From: Phascolomyces articulosus
Taxonomy: Eukaryota > Mucoromycota > Mucoromycetes > Mucorales > Lichtheimiaceae
Assembly (NCBI GenBank): GCA_025677815.1
Contig: JAIXMP010000021.1
Coordinates: forward strand, 310,001-374,000
Direction of reading: 5' to 3'
DNA length: 64,000 nt
Shown: positions 14,732 through 27,525 of the stretch, piece by piece
Layout of the letters: every line of letters begins with the position of its first letter
How positions within the stretch are numbered: the stretch's first letter is position 1
Notes under the pieces: generated by a model
Seen by the model: only the letters and a program-made list of their open reading frames with translations
Told to the model about the DNA's origin: nothing
Databases searched by the model: none
Position numbers and translations under genes: made by a program

Positions 14732-17700
14732 AATGATGACAAGCAGTGAAAAAAGCGGGGAAAAAAAAGAGAAAAGAAAAAGGAAGAGGGAGAGTCAAAG
14801 ACAGAGAGAGAAGGGAAAAAAATATATAAAAAAAGAATGACGACTTTTTTAAGAAGTAATCGGTCGCGGCCCCATATAACTCTTCTCAGCTTGAAAACCT
14901 ATTTTTTTTGCGCACTCTTTTTTCTCCTTGGATGCTTAGCCAATCATGAGTATGCGTGACTTTTTCATGGTCGAATAAGTATATCATTTTTCTCCATAAA
15001 CTTTTTTTTTCTTTTATATACTTGTACTAAACGACCAAGCCAGAGAGGGTTGCTGGCAATAAAAAAAAATGGAACTTTTGTTATATATCCTGATAATGGT
15101 ATGGTTATCTTTTTTTATAGCCGACGGTGGTACCTTTATTTCTTACCAAGTTGGGACACAGTCAGCGGCACGTCTATATTTGGTGTAATTTTATTGAAAG
15201 GTAAATCATAAAAAATAACTTTCATGTTTCAATTTATTCCATAGTGCAAGTCCCCTCTCAATAGAAAGAGTGTATCTATCCTTATCCATAAATGTTGATT
15301 GATGCTATGACGCAAATTATTTTTCGAGTAAATTAATTATATAAACTACTTCTTCAATAACAGCAATTAAAAAAAACCGACTATCCTTCAGCTGATAACG
15401 GTGGAATTATATTGCTTGGGATTATTATGATCAAGAAGTGTCTAGACCTCGATTTCTCTTATACATAATTTCAACAGTACTATATATAATATCATTTAAA
15501 GATTGTTCTAATATGACTTCTTTTGTATATTATCTTGAATAATCTATTCTTCCTACACTTTGGTTTATAAATGATAGGTTATGATTAGTTGTAAACTTTT
15601 TAATTGTTTTACATAAACTGTGCCAATAAACGATACAGTACACTAAAGTTACTTTGTAAATAATTTATATTTCTAAGGTACGTATATGATAATAAATCAC
15701 CTTGAATATTCATAAATTTTTTCAATTGTTTACATAGTTGCTTTTAACTTTTTAGTCAAAGGTTATATGGCATCTTGTCATGACATAATCTTGGGTTTTT
15801 TTGAAACAATTAAAAAAATCGTTGATTAAACAGCTAGTCTGTGTTTTTATGCAAAAGATAGCATGAAAGATCTTCATTTTTCTTAATCATTAGAGACATC
15901 AAAAATAGATTAATATATGGCGGTATAAGAACGTCATTTTGCAAAGATAACGTTTAACTGCATCAATCTTACATCTAAGCTTAGATAATGAGCCAGATAT
16001 TTTCCCCTAAATTATATGCAACTACAGTAGTAGCAGAGATTCGATTTATATTTTTATCTTCCATATTATAAAATTCATACTTTTGTTGATCCAGCATATC
16101 TTTCCTCGTGCGCCGATATTGTATAATCGAGCATTTGTCAGAGTGCTCCACTTTTTATCAATGACAAGTCTTTTTTTTTTTTTTTACTTTGTATTATCAT
16201 CTAGTTCGCTTGCACAGAATCTTTTTTTTCTTCAAATACGATCGATCTTGTGGTTATTTATACACTTCCAGTAAGTAAAAAAAAATCTTTATATTTGCTA
16301 ATACAGCATATGGACTCGTATGTAATTTTTTTTTTAAAAAAATAGAAACAGCATAAGCCATTATTTCATAAGTTTTCGAGAGGAGATAGACTCATCACTA
16401 TGCTTGTATTATACAGATCATCATTTTCTGCGAGCATCCTGTGTTTAGTAAGATCAAATAATAATATCCAACTCAATTTCATGGCTGTCAAAAACCTTGA
16501 AATAATACGTACCCCTGCCTCAAAATTATTCTACAGAATTCTTAATAGCAACGGTTTCTTCATCAGCAACTCCTCCCCTGTTTAGGATAAACTGCTGTCA
16601 CATAAATTAGCATTCGATTTGATTGGGGATTATGATTGAAAGAAATATCAGGAACATTAAATTTAATTAATATGCGCTTTTCAGAGAGTGAATATACTAT
16701 TTGAATCAACAATAATATATTATAATAGTATAATATCTTGGCTGAATGGAGCATCATTCTTATAAAATATCTTTTATTATTATTGAGTAACCTCGATCAG
16801 ACACCTATTTTTTTGTCTAACTGTTTCTATAATAAAACCTATACAAAAGGTAGCATGATATATGACGGAAAAGAAAAACATGTATTCATTCCGCCCTTTG
16901 AAGATCTATGAATAATTTTACTAAATAGGGAATAGATTGCTGTAAGATGCTGCATATATATATACAGACAGAGACGGACAGACGTAATGTTTATTCACAG
17001 GTCGCCTTCTATTTCTCAATATATTCTTACACAATATTCTTCTTATTAATCTTTCCTTTTTTTTCTTATATCTCACCTATATTAGTATCTACATCAACCA
17101 AAAAAAAGCAAAACATACATATACGTTAAACAAGTATTAATTTTTTAATATATAACAACATCCATATTCTCTTCCTCATTTTAGCATTTTATTTCTCTTT
17201 AGCTAGCATTTTACCTTTACAATAGTTCACTTTTTCTTATTTATTCATTTCCCTCCCTCTATCTTATGGGGGGTTTTTTAACCGATCCTTGAGATCCGGC
17301 TTTAGCGGGTATGCAATTTGCGAAGCGCTTTTTGAAGCCTTTATTATTTTGTAAATGATAAATAAATATATTAAGTTTGATCCGGACAGAATGTTTGCTG
17401 TAAAAGAGAAAAAAAGTTTTCTCCTCATGTTTTTCTTCCAAAGAAAACAGCTCCTACTATATGATGACACTGTAAAATTGGGATACCTATCAAACTGATG
17501 ACGAAAATACTACTATTTTGTTAATAATAATAATAGATGACATGATGTTATGTATTTGGTAGGATGGATTATCTAGGATGTCTTTGAAGCGGGGAATTTC
17601 TTCTTCATACGTATGAACTTAATAAATAGTTTCATTCACCCGTATTACTCGCAATAACAACATTCTCGTTCTGTAATTAAATGTGTATCAATTACTTCCG

Positions 17701-18979
17701 ATGGTGATGTTTGGCACCCGATCAATTCCTTGAAAAGAATGTATGTTAGTTTGGGATATTAAAAAGTGGATTTGCACCAATGTTTGTTGACTTTTGACCT
17801 GAATTGAGAAATAAGTTTGTGTGCTACAAAGAAGGAAGGAAGGCGAATTTCGAAACACGTAAACATTTATTGCCCATCTTCCAATCCGCTCATGACTTTA
17901 ATACGAGTCCTTTCCAATAAAACGCCATCTATCCATATATCTATCTATGATTTATGAGTAGATAGAGGATTCTACATACATATATGAAACTTACTATTAA
18001 AAGAACGTGACAGAAACACGAAAAGAAGGTTGAGAAAGAAGAAGTAAATGAACCTAATAACACGCGTTTTCCTTATTATTAGCTCCCCTTTTCATAACTT
18101 CTCTTCATTATTATTTGTTCTATGACGTGTCAATCGATATAAATCCATTGAATCATTGAAACTGATCGTTATACGGCGTCACGTACTTTTGGATAACGTT
18201 GAAACACGAGTGGGGGAGAGAGGAAGGGAATATTTTTTTCTCTTGTGGTACACAACAACGAAAAAAAGTGCGTGAGTTCGGAACTTTATTAACGCTTTTT
18301 TTTTTTCAAATGTGATTTTATATAAAGGGTTGTTGGCATGATCGCATGCTTTTAAGTGTACTGCGTGAGATACTTTTGCTATGTGTAATATAGTTTTTTT
18401 AGTTTGTTTTTTTTAACCCTGTGAAAAAATCTATTATAAGAAACAACAACGTAACTTTGGCACGGACCTGTCTCTCCGTTAGTATCCATCTTATCATCAT
18501 CATCATCATCATCGTAGCACTATAATATGATGATATATCATTTTCTAAATTTGTAACATGTAATGTACTTCTTAAGGTACAAAGGAAGGGGAGAGAGTAC
18601 ATGAAACTCAATTTTTTTAGGGAGACATCAAGTAGGATTGCTTGGCACAGGTTGTTTACTACTTCTTATATGATATCTATTCATGAGCGACAATGATGGT
18701 TTTAAATAGGAAACAACAACAGTCCCCCATTTTACTTTGATGATACTGAACCAGACATGTATAAAGAGTTTAGTTTATATGAACCGCAGTGGTGACATTT
18801 TGATCTAATGACTCATACTTTTTATTTACTTTTAAAATGTACCGCAGTGAATAATGGTAATATCTCTTTCTTAGACAGCAAAACACCCAAGAACAAACAA
18901 AATGATAAATAAATCCATTCATGATAGAGGATACATTACGATGAATTAAAGTTTTTAACTAAATGGATTTGCGGGGATT
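14732..18979. other. 4.2-kb AT-rich gene-poor region
   Basis: No intact gene is visible on either strand. The first about 150 bases carry the purine-rich leader of the MAP kinase gene. The rest is AT-rich with T- and A-tracts, (CAT)n near 18495 and short open frames without domain signatures. Some stretches (16085-16165, 16465-16585, plus strand) read like protein but are interrupted, so old coding relics are possible. Confidence 0.5.
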
Positions 18980-19382
18980 ATGAAAGAAAAAAGAAAGTCT
19001 CAACGCCCAACAAAAAGAGGAAAAAAAAGAGATTTTATTTACATAAAGAGGAACATTGACAGTGGGAAACCACCAACCAAAAGAAAAAGATTATCGTCGG
19101 TAAATGAAAAAAAAGTTTTTCATGTCTTTAATGGATTTGAAGACGCTTTTCGTTTTTTTTTTTCTTTTTCTTTACCTTTTATTTTTTTCTTATAAGAAAA
19201 ACCTTTTTGTTTTTCGCCCACAGACATATTTCTCAACGCCTGTTGGTTATTCTGTACCCAAATCTTTATATCATTTCTTTGGTCTGCCCACCATCCCGTC
19301 TCACGGAAACTGTAAGCAAGTCCTTGTACGTCGTCGAACAGTAGTCCCCGTACAAGGTTACAGACCCTTTCAACCACCTTGA
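18980..19382 (+). CDS. candidate spliced upstream ORF in the AdoMetDC leader
   Basis: Two exons join in phase 0: 18980-19099 (donor GTAAAT) and 19224-19382 (acceptor CCCACAG), giving about 92 residues ending in ...FQPP-stop. Exon 1 is very rich in Lys/Arg and ends in Ser-Ser. Exon 2 opens TYFSTPVGYSV and later has HGNC. This pattern (Ser-Ser, aromatic pair, Pro-[Leu/Val]-Gly-Tyr-Ser, later Asn-Cys) resembles the conserved uORF peptide of plant AdoMetDC mRNAs, whose terminal stalling represses translation when polyamines are high. Exon 2 is less AT-rich than its surroundings. The main ORF begins 340 bases downstream. The start codon and first exon are uncertain; an in-frame ATG at 19104 would give an unspliced version. 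Confidence 0.45.
19321..19357. other. stem-loop in the AdoMetDC leader
   Basis: CCTTGTACG (from 19322) is the exact reverse complement of CGTACAAGG (to 19357), giving a 9-bp stem with a loop of about 18 nt inside the candidate uORF. It may be a chance by-product of coding sequence or an RNA structure affecting scanning or stalling. Confidence 0.4.
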
Positions 19383-19405
19383 AAACTTTGACTCTTCTTC
19401 GTGCT

Positions 19406-19453
19406 ATGCATTCTGGCGTTCCTCCAGCTCCTCCTCCTACTACTCGCAACTGA
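19406..19453 (+). CDS. second candidate uORF, 15 residues, proline-rich
   Basis: ATG at 19406 opens a 15-codon frame, MHSGVPPAPPPTTRN, then TGA at 19451. It lies after the longer uORF and before the AdoMetDC start. Consecutive prolines (PP, PPP) slow ribosomes and need hypusinated eIF5A, and hypusine is made from spermidine. A polyamine-sensing role is therefore conceivable but is inference; short frames like this also arise by chance. Confidence 0.3.
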   Translation: MHSGVPPAPPPTTRN

Positions 19454-19460
19454 TATATTT

Positions 19461-19520
19461 GTAAACAAAACCGTTTTATCCTAAAGAAGAATCATAAAGT
19501 ATTTCTCTTCTTCTTTTTAG
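19461..19520 (+). other. probable 5'UTR intron of the AdoMetDC gene
   Basis: GTAAAC at 19461 and a polypyrimidine tract ending TTCTTTTTAG at 19520 bound a 60-nt segment. It has the size and sequence of introns in this window and lies between the second uORF and the main start codon. Confidence 0.45.
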
Positions 19521-19722
19521 TGCCTCTTTTTATTATTCTCTTATTAATTTTTTTTCTATTTCAACACAAGAACAACAGTCACCTCTTACACTACTCTCTA
19601 ATTCTATTATTATATATTTCTCTTTCTATTCTTTCTCAACAAAAGTTTCAACTTTACCCAACTAGTCACTCACACACACTCATAAAAAAAACCCCAAAAA
19701 AAGTTATTTTGTAAATATATAA

Positions 19723-21466
19723 ATGGTCGATCTCGTAACTCCGTGCCAAGGTGACAACTACTCGGCGCAACAAGGATGTTTTGAAGGTCCAGAAAAACTC
19801 CTTGAAGTATGGTTCTCTCCTTCCGCACATCAGTTTGCGGATCATCAAGATTTGGATTATTATAATTCTTCAGAAGAAGATGATGGATCAAGCAACAATG
19901 ACGAAGAAGATAAAACAGAAGCTATTGCTCGTTTCAGTCCTCCTCGACTTCATCGACGTGGTGAATATCCTACTACAACAACCACAAAACATACAGGTTT
20001 ACGCGTGGTTCCAAGATCTGTATGGGATGATGTTTTAGCACTTGTCAAGTGCACGGTCCTGAATGTAATTACAAATGACCATGTGGACGCTTATCTTTTG
20101 AGGTAAATAGAAAAAAAAAATATTATGTTTCTATATGACGTAATGGAGGAACCATCTATTTTTCTTGGCTTCAAAAAGGCACCTTTTGACATATGATGTC
20201 AGATTATTCAATATATCATGACCAAAAAAAAAAAACTGACTTATATAATACAATAGCGAATCGTCCATGTTTGTATATCCTCATAAGCTCATTCTTAAAA
20301 CTTGTGGTACTACCACTCTTTTATTGGCCTTACCTCAAATTTTACAAGTCGCTCGCCAATACTGTGGCTTTGAAAAGGTGTGGCGTGTTTTCTACTCCCG
20401 CAAGGCATTCATGTTCCCTGAGAGACAAGTCGGACCTCATCGCTCTTGGAACAGTGAAGTTGAATTCCTTAATAAATATTTTGGTATGTATCTATTTTTT
20501 ATTTATTTATATATTTGGGAGAAAGAATGACATGTTGTTGTTGTCACTTGTCATCTGTTTTGGGGGGAGTAAGAAAAAAAGGAAAGATGGAAATTCGTTT
20601 TAAACTAAAACCTTAATTTTTTTTATTTATAAATTTATTTAGATAATGGTTCAGCATATACCATTGGCAAAGTAGTGACGGATCAGTGGCATCTTTATCT
20701 TACCAAACCAGCAGATGATGTCCTTCATCATAATGGTATTTCATCGCCTATTGTCCTTGACAACAGTAACAACCCAAGTCGACAATCATCTCCTACACCT
20801 TGTGATACAACGAGTGGTAATGAAATTATTCATAGTGGTCAAATTACACCTGTGCATGATACCAATACCTCTCCCTTTGGTCATGGTCATACCTATCCCG
20901 ATCAAACAGTGGAAATCTGTATGCGCCGATTGAACCCTGAAAAAATGCAACAAGGATTCTATCATAATCCCAGTCTAACCGAGTCGGGTACAATGGGTGG
21001 TCAATGGGTGGATCAATGGACAGGGATTGGCGCCTTGTATCCTCAAGCTCAATTGGATTCCTTTTTATTTGAACCCTGTGGTTATTCCAGCAATGGTCTT
21101 CAAGAAGATCGTTATTTTACGATTCATGTTACGCCTGAACCTGATTGTTCGTATGCTTCTTTTGAGACCAATATACCCGTGGAAGAGTCTCATGCATTGA
21201 CGGAAGAAGAAGAAAAAGCGGGTAATGTGAGCCCTATTGAAACATTGGTGAGCCAAGTGACTCGTATCTTTGATCCTGAATCTTTTACTGTGACATTTTT
21301 TACGTCGCACCACCACAAGGATAATCATAGTCATAGTCACATGGTGCATTCGATGGGTGCCATGGCAGGTGGTTATAAACGTACTCATCGTATTCTTTAT
21401 GAATTTGATGGTTATGATTTAGTTTATGGTCATTACTCTAAAGATATTACTATTGAACACTATTAA
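19723..21466 (+). CDS. SPE2: S-adenosylmethionine decarboxylase proenzyme
   Basis: It makes decarboxylated AdoMet, the aminopropyl donor for spermidine and spermine. Three exons (19723-20102, 20257-20483, 20643-21466) join in phase to 476 residues. Key motifs are [12 protein letters not shown] near the N-terminus, the self-cleavage site [20 protein letters not shown] (the Ser after Glu becomes pyruvoyl) and a late FFTSH segment. The first intron interrupts the Ser codon two residues before the cleavage site. The cleavage and active-site Cys motifs are intact. Two regions look longer than in the family core: an acidic insertion after HQFADHQD (about residues 43-70) and a His/Ser-rich insertion after DQWHLYLT. 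The leader upstream is long and carries candidate regulatory uORFs, in line with strong translational control of this enzyme in other eukaryotes. Confidence 0.97.
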
Positions 21467-22211
21467 AATAGTCAATAAAGTTCAATTCAATTTATCCACC
21501 ACCACCCCCCAAAATTATTTTACAGAAAATAATGCAATATTCCTTTTATGATTGATTGATGATTGATTATAATTTATATTGAAGATGAAACCATCATCGT
21601 CGATCACAGCATCACACAACACACGCTTGCCGTATTTCCAAGGTTTCCATATATAAAACCTTGTGCCGGGGTTTCTAGACACGATTATTGGATAAAAAAA
21701 ATCAATTTTTGTACAACGTTAATTTATTTTTAGTGTAGCGTGGGCTTTTTTATATATATAATGTGTGAGTATATATGGATGTGGGTTTTTGTATAATAAA
21801 TGGAAGCTGTGTCAGTGTAATAAGTGTTATAAGGTATTATTATTATTTGTTATAGGTCGTAAGTAAAGTAAGGTAGTAATGTTAATAATAAAAAGATCTT
21901 TTTTTAAACTTTTCTCCTTTCTTTTTATTGCTTTTTGCTCTCTTCTTTTCCATTCATTCATTTTTCTTTTTTTACTTCCCTTTTTCCAAACAACACTCTC
22001 TCCCTCTCTCCTTCTGCTATAATAGCATCAGCCTATCGCGGGCTTTTTTACACTCCTTTTATCTCCCCGTTCATCCAGTTTCTAATATATATATATATTT
22101 TTCATTTCTTCTTTTCTCTCTCTCTTCTTCTTTTTTTTTTCTTTAAAAAAAAAACAAGCTCTTTCTTTCCTCTTCATTCCAAAAAAAACATATTTCTTTA
22201 TCGCTTCCTAA
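21467..22211. other. intergenic, AdoMetDC 3'UTR and GT49 leader
   Basis: No gene is seen. The last 300 bases are an extended pyrimidine-rich stretch (CTCTCTCCCTCTCTCC, TTTCTTCTTTTC) leading to the start codon, a leader style repeated at several genes here. Confidence 0.5.
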
Positions 22212-23786
22212 ATGAGGCTGGAGCTTAGTCAAGCAGCGACAAAGATATTCAAATTCTTTTTGATAAGTTACGCGATCGTCTCGGTCATCTATACCGCAGG
22301 TTACTTGTATACAACTTATAGTGGTAATCACCATGGTATTATACCGAGAGCACGTGAACAACAAATCCCCATTCAAGAAGCTTTACAACAACAACAATTA
22401 AATGAACATACTGTCGTTTGGTCTAATGCTCAAGGTTCCATCCAAGCCATGCCCGAGAATTTTGTAATGACCAAGATTTTCTCGGATGCTATGGGTCCCA
22501 TGAATTTAACGCCCTATTTTTTCCGAGCAAAAGCTCAATTTGACAAGGAAGATATTACAATGGCAACACTTGTTACACGTAATCGATTTCCTGTTCTTTC
22601 TCGACTTGCAACAAACCATAAAGGTAAATAAATGATATATATCATTTAGTTTATTAGATTGAGGATTCCAATTAGTTTTAATGGATAGTTTGTGCGTTAA
22701 TATGAAGTTTGTAATTGAGTGCTTATTTTGGGGGATGTGAGAGATGGAATAAAAAGAGTAGAATTTTTTTTTCTTTTGATGAAATTATATAAAAAAAGTT
22801 TAATTGATGGGATTTACAATCAACTTTAAATTTTTTTAGGTCCCATTTCAGCTGCAGTCCATATCAATGATGATGAAACCAAAGATGAAGTATTGAAGGA
22901 ACTTCGAGACTTGTACACCGGCAATCCAGATATGCAACAATATGTCGACCTTCATTTGATTATTGACACTTATGATCGACAATTCAACTTGTGGCGGAAT
23001 ATTGCGAAATTATTTGCACGTACCGATTATATCATGATGCTCGATGTAGACTTTCATATCTGCACCGACCTCCGAAAATCAATCCGATCCAACCCCGATA
23101 TTATGGATCGTTTACGAGAAGGCCGTACTGCTTTGGTCGTCCCTGCTTTCGAATTTGAAAAACAAGCTGATGGCAATGATTGGCATACTTTCCCTACCAA
23201 CAAAAAGGACCTTGTACAACTTGTCAATGATGGCAAGATTGGCATGTTTCACAATAATTGGTTCAAAGGTCATGGATCGACCAATTATACCCATTGGTAT
23301 AAGAATGATGAAGAAGTGTACAAGGTCACCAAATATGACTTCTCTTATGAACCTTATATTATCTACAAGAAAGAAGGATCGCCCTGGTGTGATGAACGGT
23401 TTATTGGTTATGGTGCTAATAAAGCCGCTTGTCTTTATGAAATCTTTTTGTCTGGTATCGAATATTGGGTTTTGCCAAATGACTTTTTGATTCATCAAAC
23501 GCATCGTTATCCTGAAGATGCACGAAGAAAAGAGGTAAGTTAAACTTTATTCTATATCATCATCATGCGATTGATGTGATTTATTAGCATTTATTAATTA
23601 TTTATTTTATTTTAGCGTCAATATAATCGAAAATTATATACAAATTATCGCGAAGAAGTTTGCTTACGTTATGCTCGTAAATTCTACATGTCAGGTGAAT
23701 GGGAAACTACAAGAGCTGATAACCTTAAACATGAATGTGCAAAAGTTCATGGATTCCAAAGGAATTTTATGACCACAACAGAGTAG
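22212..23786 (+). CDS. GT49 (LARGE-like) type II membrane glycosyltransferase
   Basis: Three exons (22212-22623, 22840-23534, 23616-23786) join to 425 residues. Residues about 13-34 form a single membrane anchor (FFLISYAIVSVIYTAGYLYT), typical of a Golgi type II transferase with a lumenal catalytic domain. The catalytic part has ATLVTRNRFPVLSRLA, a DxD motif in MLDVDFHIC (metal and nucleotide-sugar binding), WHTFPTNKKDL, and the C-terminal block WCDERFIGYGANKAACLYEI, which recall the Pfam Glyco_transf_49 family. That family includes LARGE and B4GAT1; the donor and acceptor sugars in fungi are not known from sequence. Length and motifs look complete. It is independent of its neighbours. Confidence 0.85.
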
Positions 23787-24484
23787 AACACAACATACGT
23801 ACTAAAAAAAAGACACACATATCCCGCAATGATAATCCTCCTTTTTACACACACACACTACCTTACTTTACCTTACCTTTATTACTACTACTATTTCTCT
23901 ATATCAAATCGTCTTTTTTTTATATTCTTCGTCCTTATTATATACGACAAAAAACACCCCTTCAACAACAAATCAATATCATATTGTGCATTTTTTTTCC
24001 TTCTTTTTATTATAATTTCCTATTTGTTCTTTTGCTTGTTTCCCATTTTTTTTCTTCTGTTGTAATTTTAAAAACTAAATGATACGACTCTTTTTTATAT
24101 TCTTACAAGACGTACACACATCTTTTTAACACTTACACACACATATATTTCTTTTTTTCTTATATCAACCAAATTATATAGATTTCACCACCAATCCAAC
24201 CCTCTCTTACTCACTCCTCCTTCTTTCTTCTTTTTTTTTCAATATTTGACATATATATATATATATATATAAATATATTATACATATAAAATAACAATCA
24301 ATTTATATTATTTTATAATCATGCCATCTTGTTTTTACTTTGTTTCATACGTTGTCATTAATTATTATTATCAATGAACTTCTTTCATTTACACGTGAAA
24401 AAATGTAACGAATTAATCTTTAAGGGGAGAGAAACATGCTTTAATATTTCCTTCTGTTTCCCCTTACAACAACAACTAATAAGA
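23787..24484. other. intergenic, pyrimidine-rich leader of the lipase gene
   Basis: T- and C-rich with a (TA)n run at about 24251-24271. No gene is evident. An in-frame ATG at 24374 extends the lipase frame upstream, but the ATG at 24485 fits better with coding-like composition. Confidence 0.45.
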
Positions 24485-27246
24485 ATGATATCAACTATGA
24501 ACCCTGACGATAAAGAGAATAACAACAGCAATAATAACAATAGTAATGCTTGGACAATGGCATTATCTGACAACATGACAACCCCCGTTGTCAGCAATAT
24601 AAGTTCCATTGCTTGCGATGTCGTTTCTTTTTGGTCCAATGTAAAAATTATAATCCATTTTTTCGCATCGAATGACTCTCTTTCCTTTTTTTTTTTTCAA
24701 AAGCTTATAAAAGAAAATGGTTTTATTTTTCCAATTTAGAAATTATACGATCAACTTATTAACCCTACCAATCCAAAAGCGTATTATAACCATCTCCTGA
24801 AAGTAGCCACCAACTATGAACAATGGGCAGAAGCTGCTGCCATATTAGATGATATTGAAGGTAAAAACACATAATAATTCTCTATTTCCATTTTCTTTCA
24901 AACTTGAAAAAAAATACATCTTTTTACTTTTTCTTACATTCCTCCTTTTCATGCCATGTTAATTCCATAATAAAGGACTTGATGCATGGAAGCGCGACCC
25001 AGCGGATAAAGAGTATGATTGGGAATTGATTCAAACTCGACTGCAGCAACTCCGTCGAGTCCGTGAAACCACTCAAAGTCAATCCGCCATGATCTTTGCA
25101 CTACGCACGAGTTTAAGTAGAAATCTGGGGGATATGGGTAATTCCAAGTTATATTCACATACCCGGATCGGGACCAAGACCTTGATTTCTTCTTATATTG
25201 ATGAAGTAGTGCGTCAACTCAATTGGGTGTGTGATGAACCAAGTCCTGACTTGGATTTACGTGCCAAACATGAATTTTTCATGACCATTCGTCAAAGTTT
25301 TGGTCGTACTGCGTTATTATTAAGCGGTGGAGGTACTTTGGGACTGAATCATTTAGGTGTTTTGAAATGTTTGCATAGTGCTCGGTTATTACCTCGTATT
25401 ATTTCGGGCGCTTCCAGTGGAAGTATCATGGCTGCCATGTTGTGTACAAAAACTGATGATGAAATCCCTTACATGTTTAATCCTACGGGTATTCAATTGG
25501 TATGTAGGATGATGATTCATGACATTTGAATTAAAAAAAAAGTAGGATATATAGGCGGATTATATTAATTCCATAGAACAATATTTATTTTTAGGATGTG
25601 TTTGAACGGAAAGGTGAACCAGATACTCCATGGATGAGATTACAACGATTGGTTTCCAAAGGTCAATTGTATGATTTGGAAATTTTACAAGATGCCATGC
25701 GTAATAACCTTGGTGATATCACATTTCAGGTACATTTGTTGTTCTTGTTCTTGTTTGTCCATGGCAAACGGAAAAATGGAGGAGTTTATGGTTTTTATTT
25801 ATTTATATAGGAAAAACAAACATAGTCATTCATATTTTGTTGCATTTGATTCTATCAATCTATTTTTATATATTAAATTTAGGAAGCATTCAATCGAACA
25901 CGATGGATTTTGAATATTACAGTGAGTTCATCTACAGTTTATGATATGCCGCGCCTCCTAAACTATCTAACCGCACCCAATGTTCTTATTTGGTCAGCTG
26001 TGTATGTATTTTTATATTAAAAATTACAGGATATACCCCAAATTTCGCCAAAAAAAGCTACGGATAATCTAACTCGAAATTTATTTTTGGGCATTCTACT
26101 AGGGCGGTGTCATGTTCCGTCCCTTTCTTTTATGGTTCATCCCAATTATACGCCAAAGATAAAAATGGCAACATTGTCCCATGGAATCCAAGTGGTAAAA
26201 GAAAAAAAAGAAAGAAATGAAACAACGTCATTGTTTTTTTTACATGAAACTCAATTGGATATGATATAATCTTTATATAGAACAACTTTATATTGATGGA
26301 TCGGTTGACAAGTAAGGATTCTATTTTCTTTTTTTAATGTTTATTGTTCTATGGGAAGAATGCATGATTTTTGAAAGAAAAAAAAATAAGTAAAGAACAC
26401 CTATTTTCGTAGTGACCTTCCAATGAATAAGCTATCCGAATTATTCAACGTCAACCATTTTATTGTGTGTCAGGTGAATCCTCATGTGATCCCTTTTCTA
26501 CCAAAAACAAACTCTTCTTCTCGAGCAAGAGAAGCTGCCAGCTTTTGTATGCATATGGCTAAGTCCGAAATTCAACATCGATGTACTCAGGTAATAATAA
26601 ATGGATGTTTCTATGTGTTAGAAATACTTATTGATATATTATTATTATTAGTTGACGGAATTAGGAGTGGTGCCATCATTTTTCAACAAAGTTCAATCCA
26701 TTATTTCCCAAAAATATTCAGGTGATATTACCATTATTCCTGAAGTCAGTTATGGTGATTTTTTAAAAGTGCTTTCTAATCCAACCAATGATGTTGTCAT
26801 GGATTCCATTATTCGTGGTGAACGAGCCACATGGCCAAGTAACTGTTTTTCTCTTTTTAGTTCTTGGACACATTAGATGATGTAAATATAAATAGATAGA
26901 ACTAATTAGATAATTATTCCATCTCATAGAAATATCCATTATCAAGAATCATTTACAAATTGAATTGACAATTGATGCTATTCTTTACCGCCTTCGATTA
27001 AGACGTTTAGCAGAATTACCATTTAATACTGGAAATACGAGTGTTCCTTTGATTACTTCGAAATCATCCACCACCACATCAAGACCCACATTGGAAAATA
27101 GAGCGTCTTCCCATCTTGATGTGCCACGAGGAAAAACCAATCGTGAGCGTATCTCTACACAACGTGGACTTGCCATGACAGCAGAGACAAATAAAGAAGA
27201 GAATGGTCATACTAATCATGATATAGATGATAATAATAATAAATAG
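24485..27246 (+). CDS. patatin-like triacylglycerol lipase (Tgl3/4/5, SDP1 type)
   Basis: Ten exons (24485-24640, 24740-24860, 24976-25499, 25595-25729, 25883-26001, 26103-26194, 26281-26311, 26413-26590, 26652-26838, 26930-27246) join in phase to 619 residues. An N-terminal lipase-associated region (LYDQLINPTNPKAYYNHLLK, about residues 53-190) precedes the patatin fold. The fold has the oxyanion loop LLLSGGGTLGLNHLGVLK, nucleophile elbow GASSGS (GxSxG) and the dyad Asp in YIDGSVDNDLPM. CSVPFFYGSSQLYAKDKNGN is a further family block. These match fungal lipid-droplet TAG lipases and plant SDP1, which release fatty acids and sometimes acylate lysophospholipid. The C-terminal about 90 residues are polar. 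A 31-nt exon carries part of the DGSVDN motif. Activity seems intact; the exact paralogue is not assigned. Confidence 0.93.
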
Positions 27247-27525
27247 AAAAAGTACCAAACAAAAACTCTCTGGGATTATAATATAATATATATCATCTAC
27301 AAGAAAAAAACTACCACCGAGATGATGGCGATGGTGTGTACAAATAGACGAAAAACCAAGTCAAAGTAGTTGTATATATAGAATATAATTTTTAATGCAT
27401 ATAAACAAAATAAAAAGAGGGAGAAAAAAAGAGAGAGAAGGAGAATGAAAGACATATATATAGATTTGGTGCTTTGTAGTAGTAGTAGTAGTCGTCGTTG
27501 AAGAAGTATGTACATAAGAGAGTTG

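Noticed and set aside
19120..19449. Minus-strand open frame of 109 residues opposite the AdoMetDC leader
   Set aside because: It overlaps the better-supported plus-strand uORF exons, ends in a Lys-rich low-complexity tail and lacks splice or domain support.
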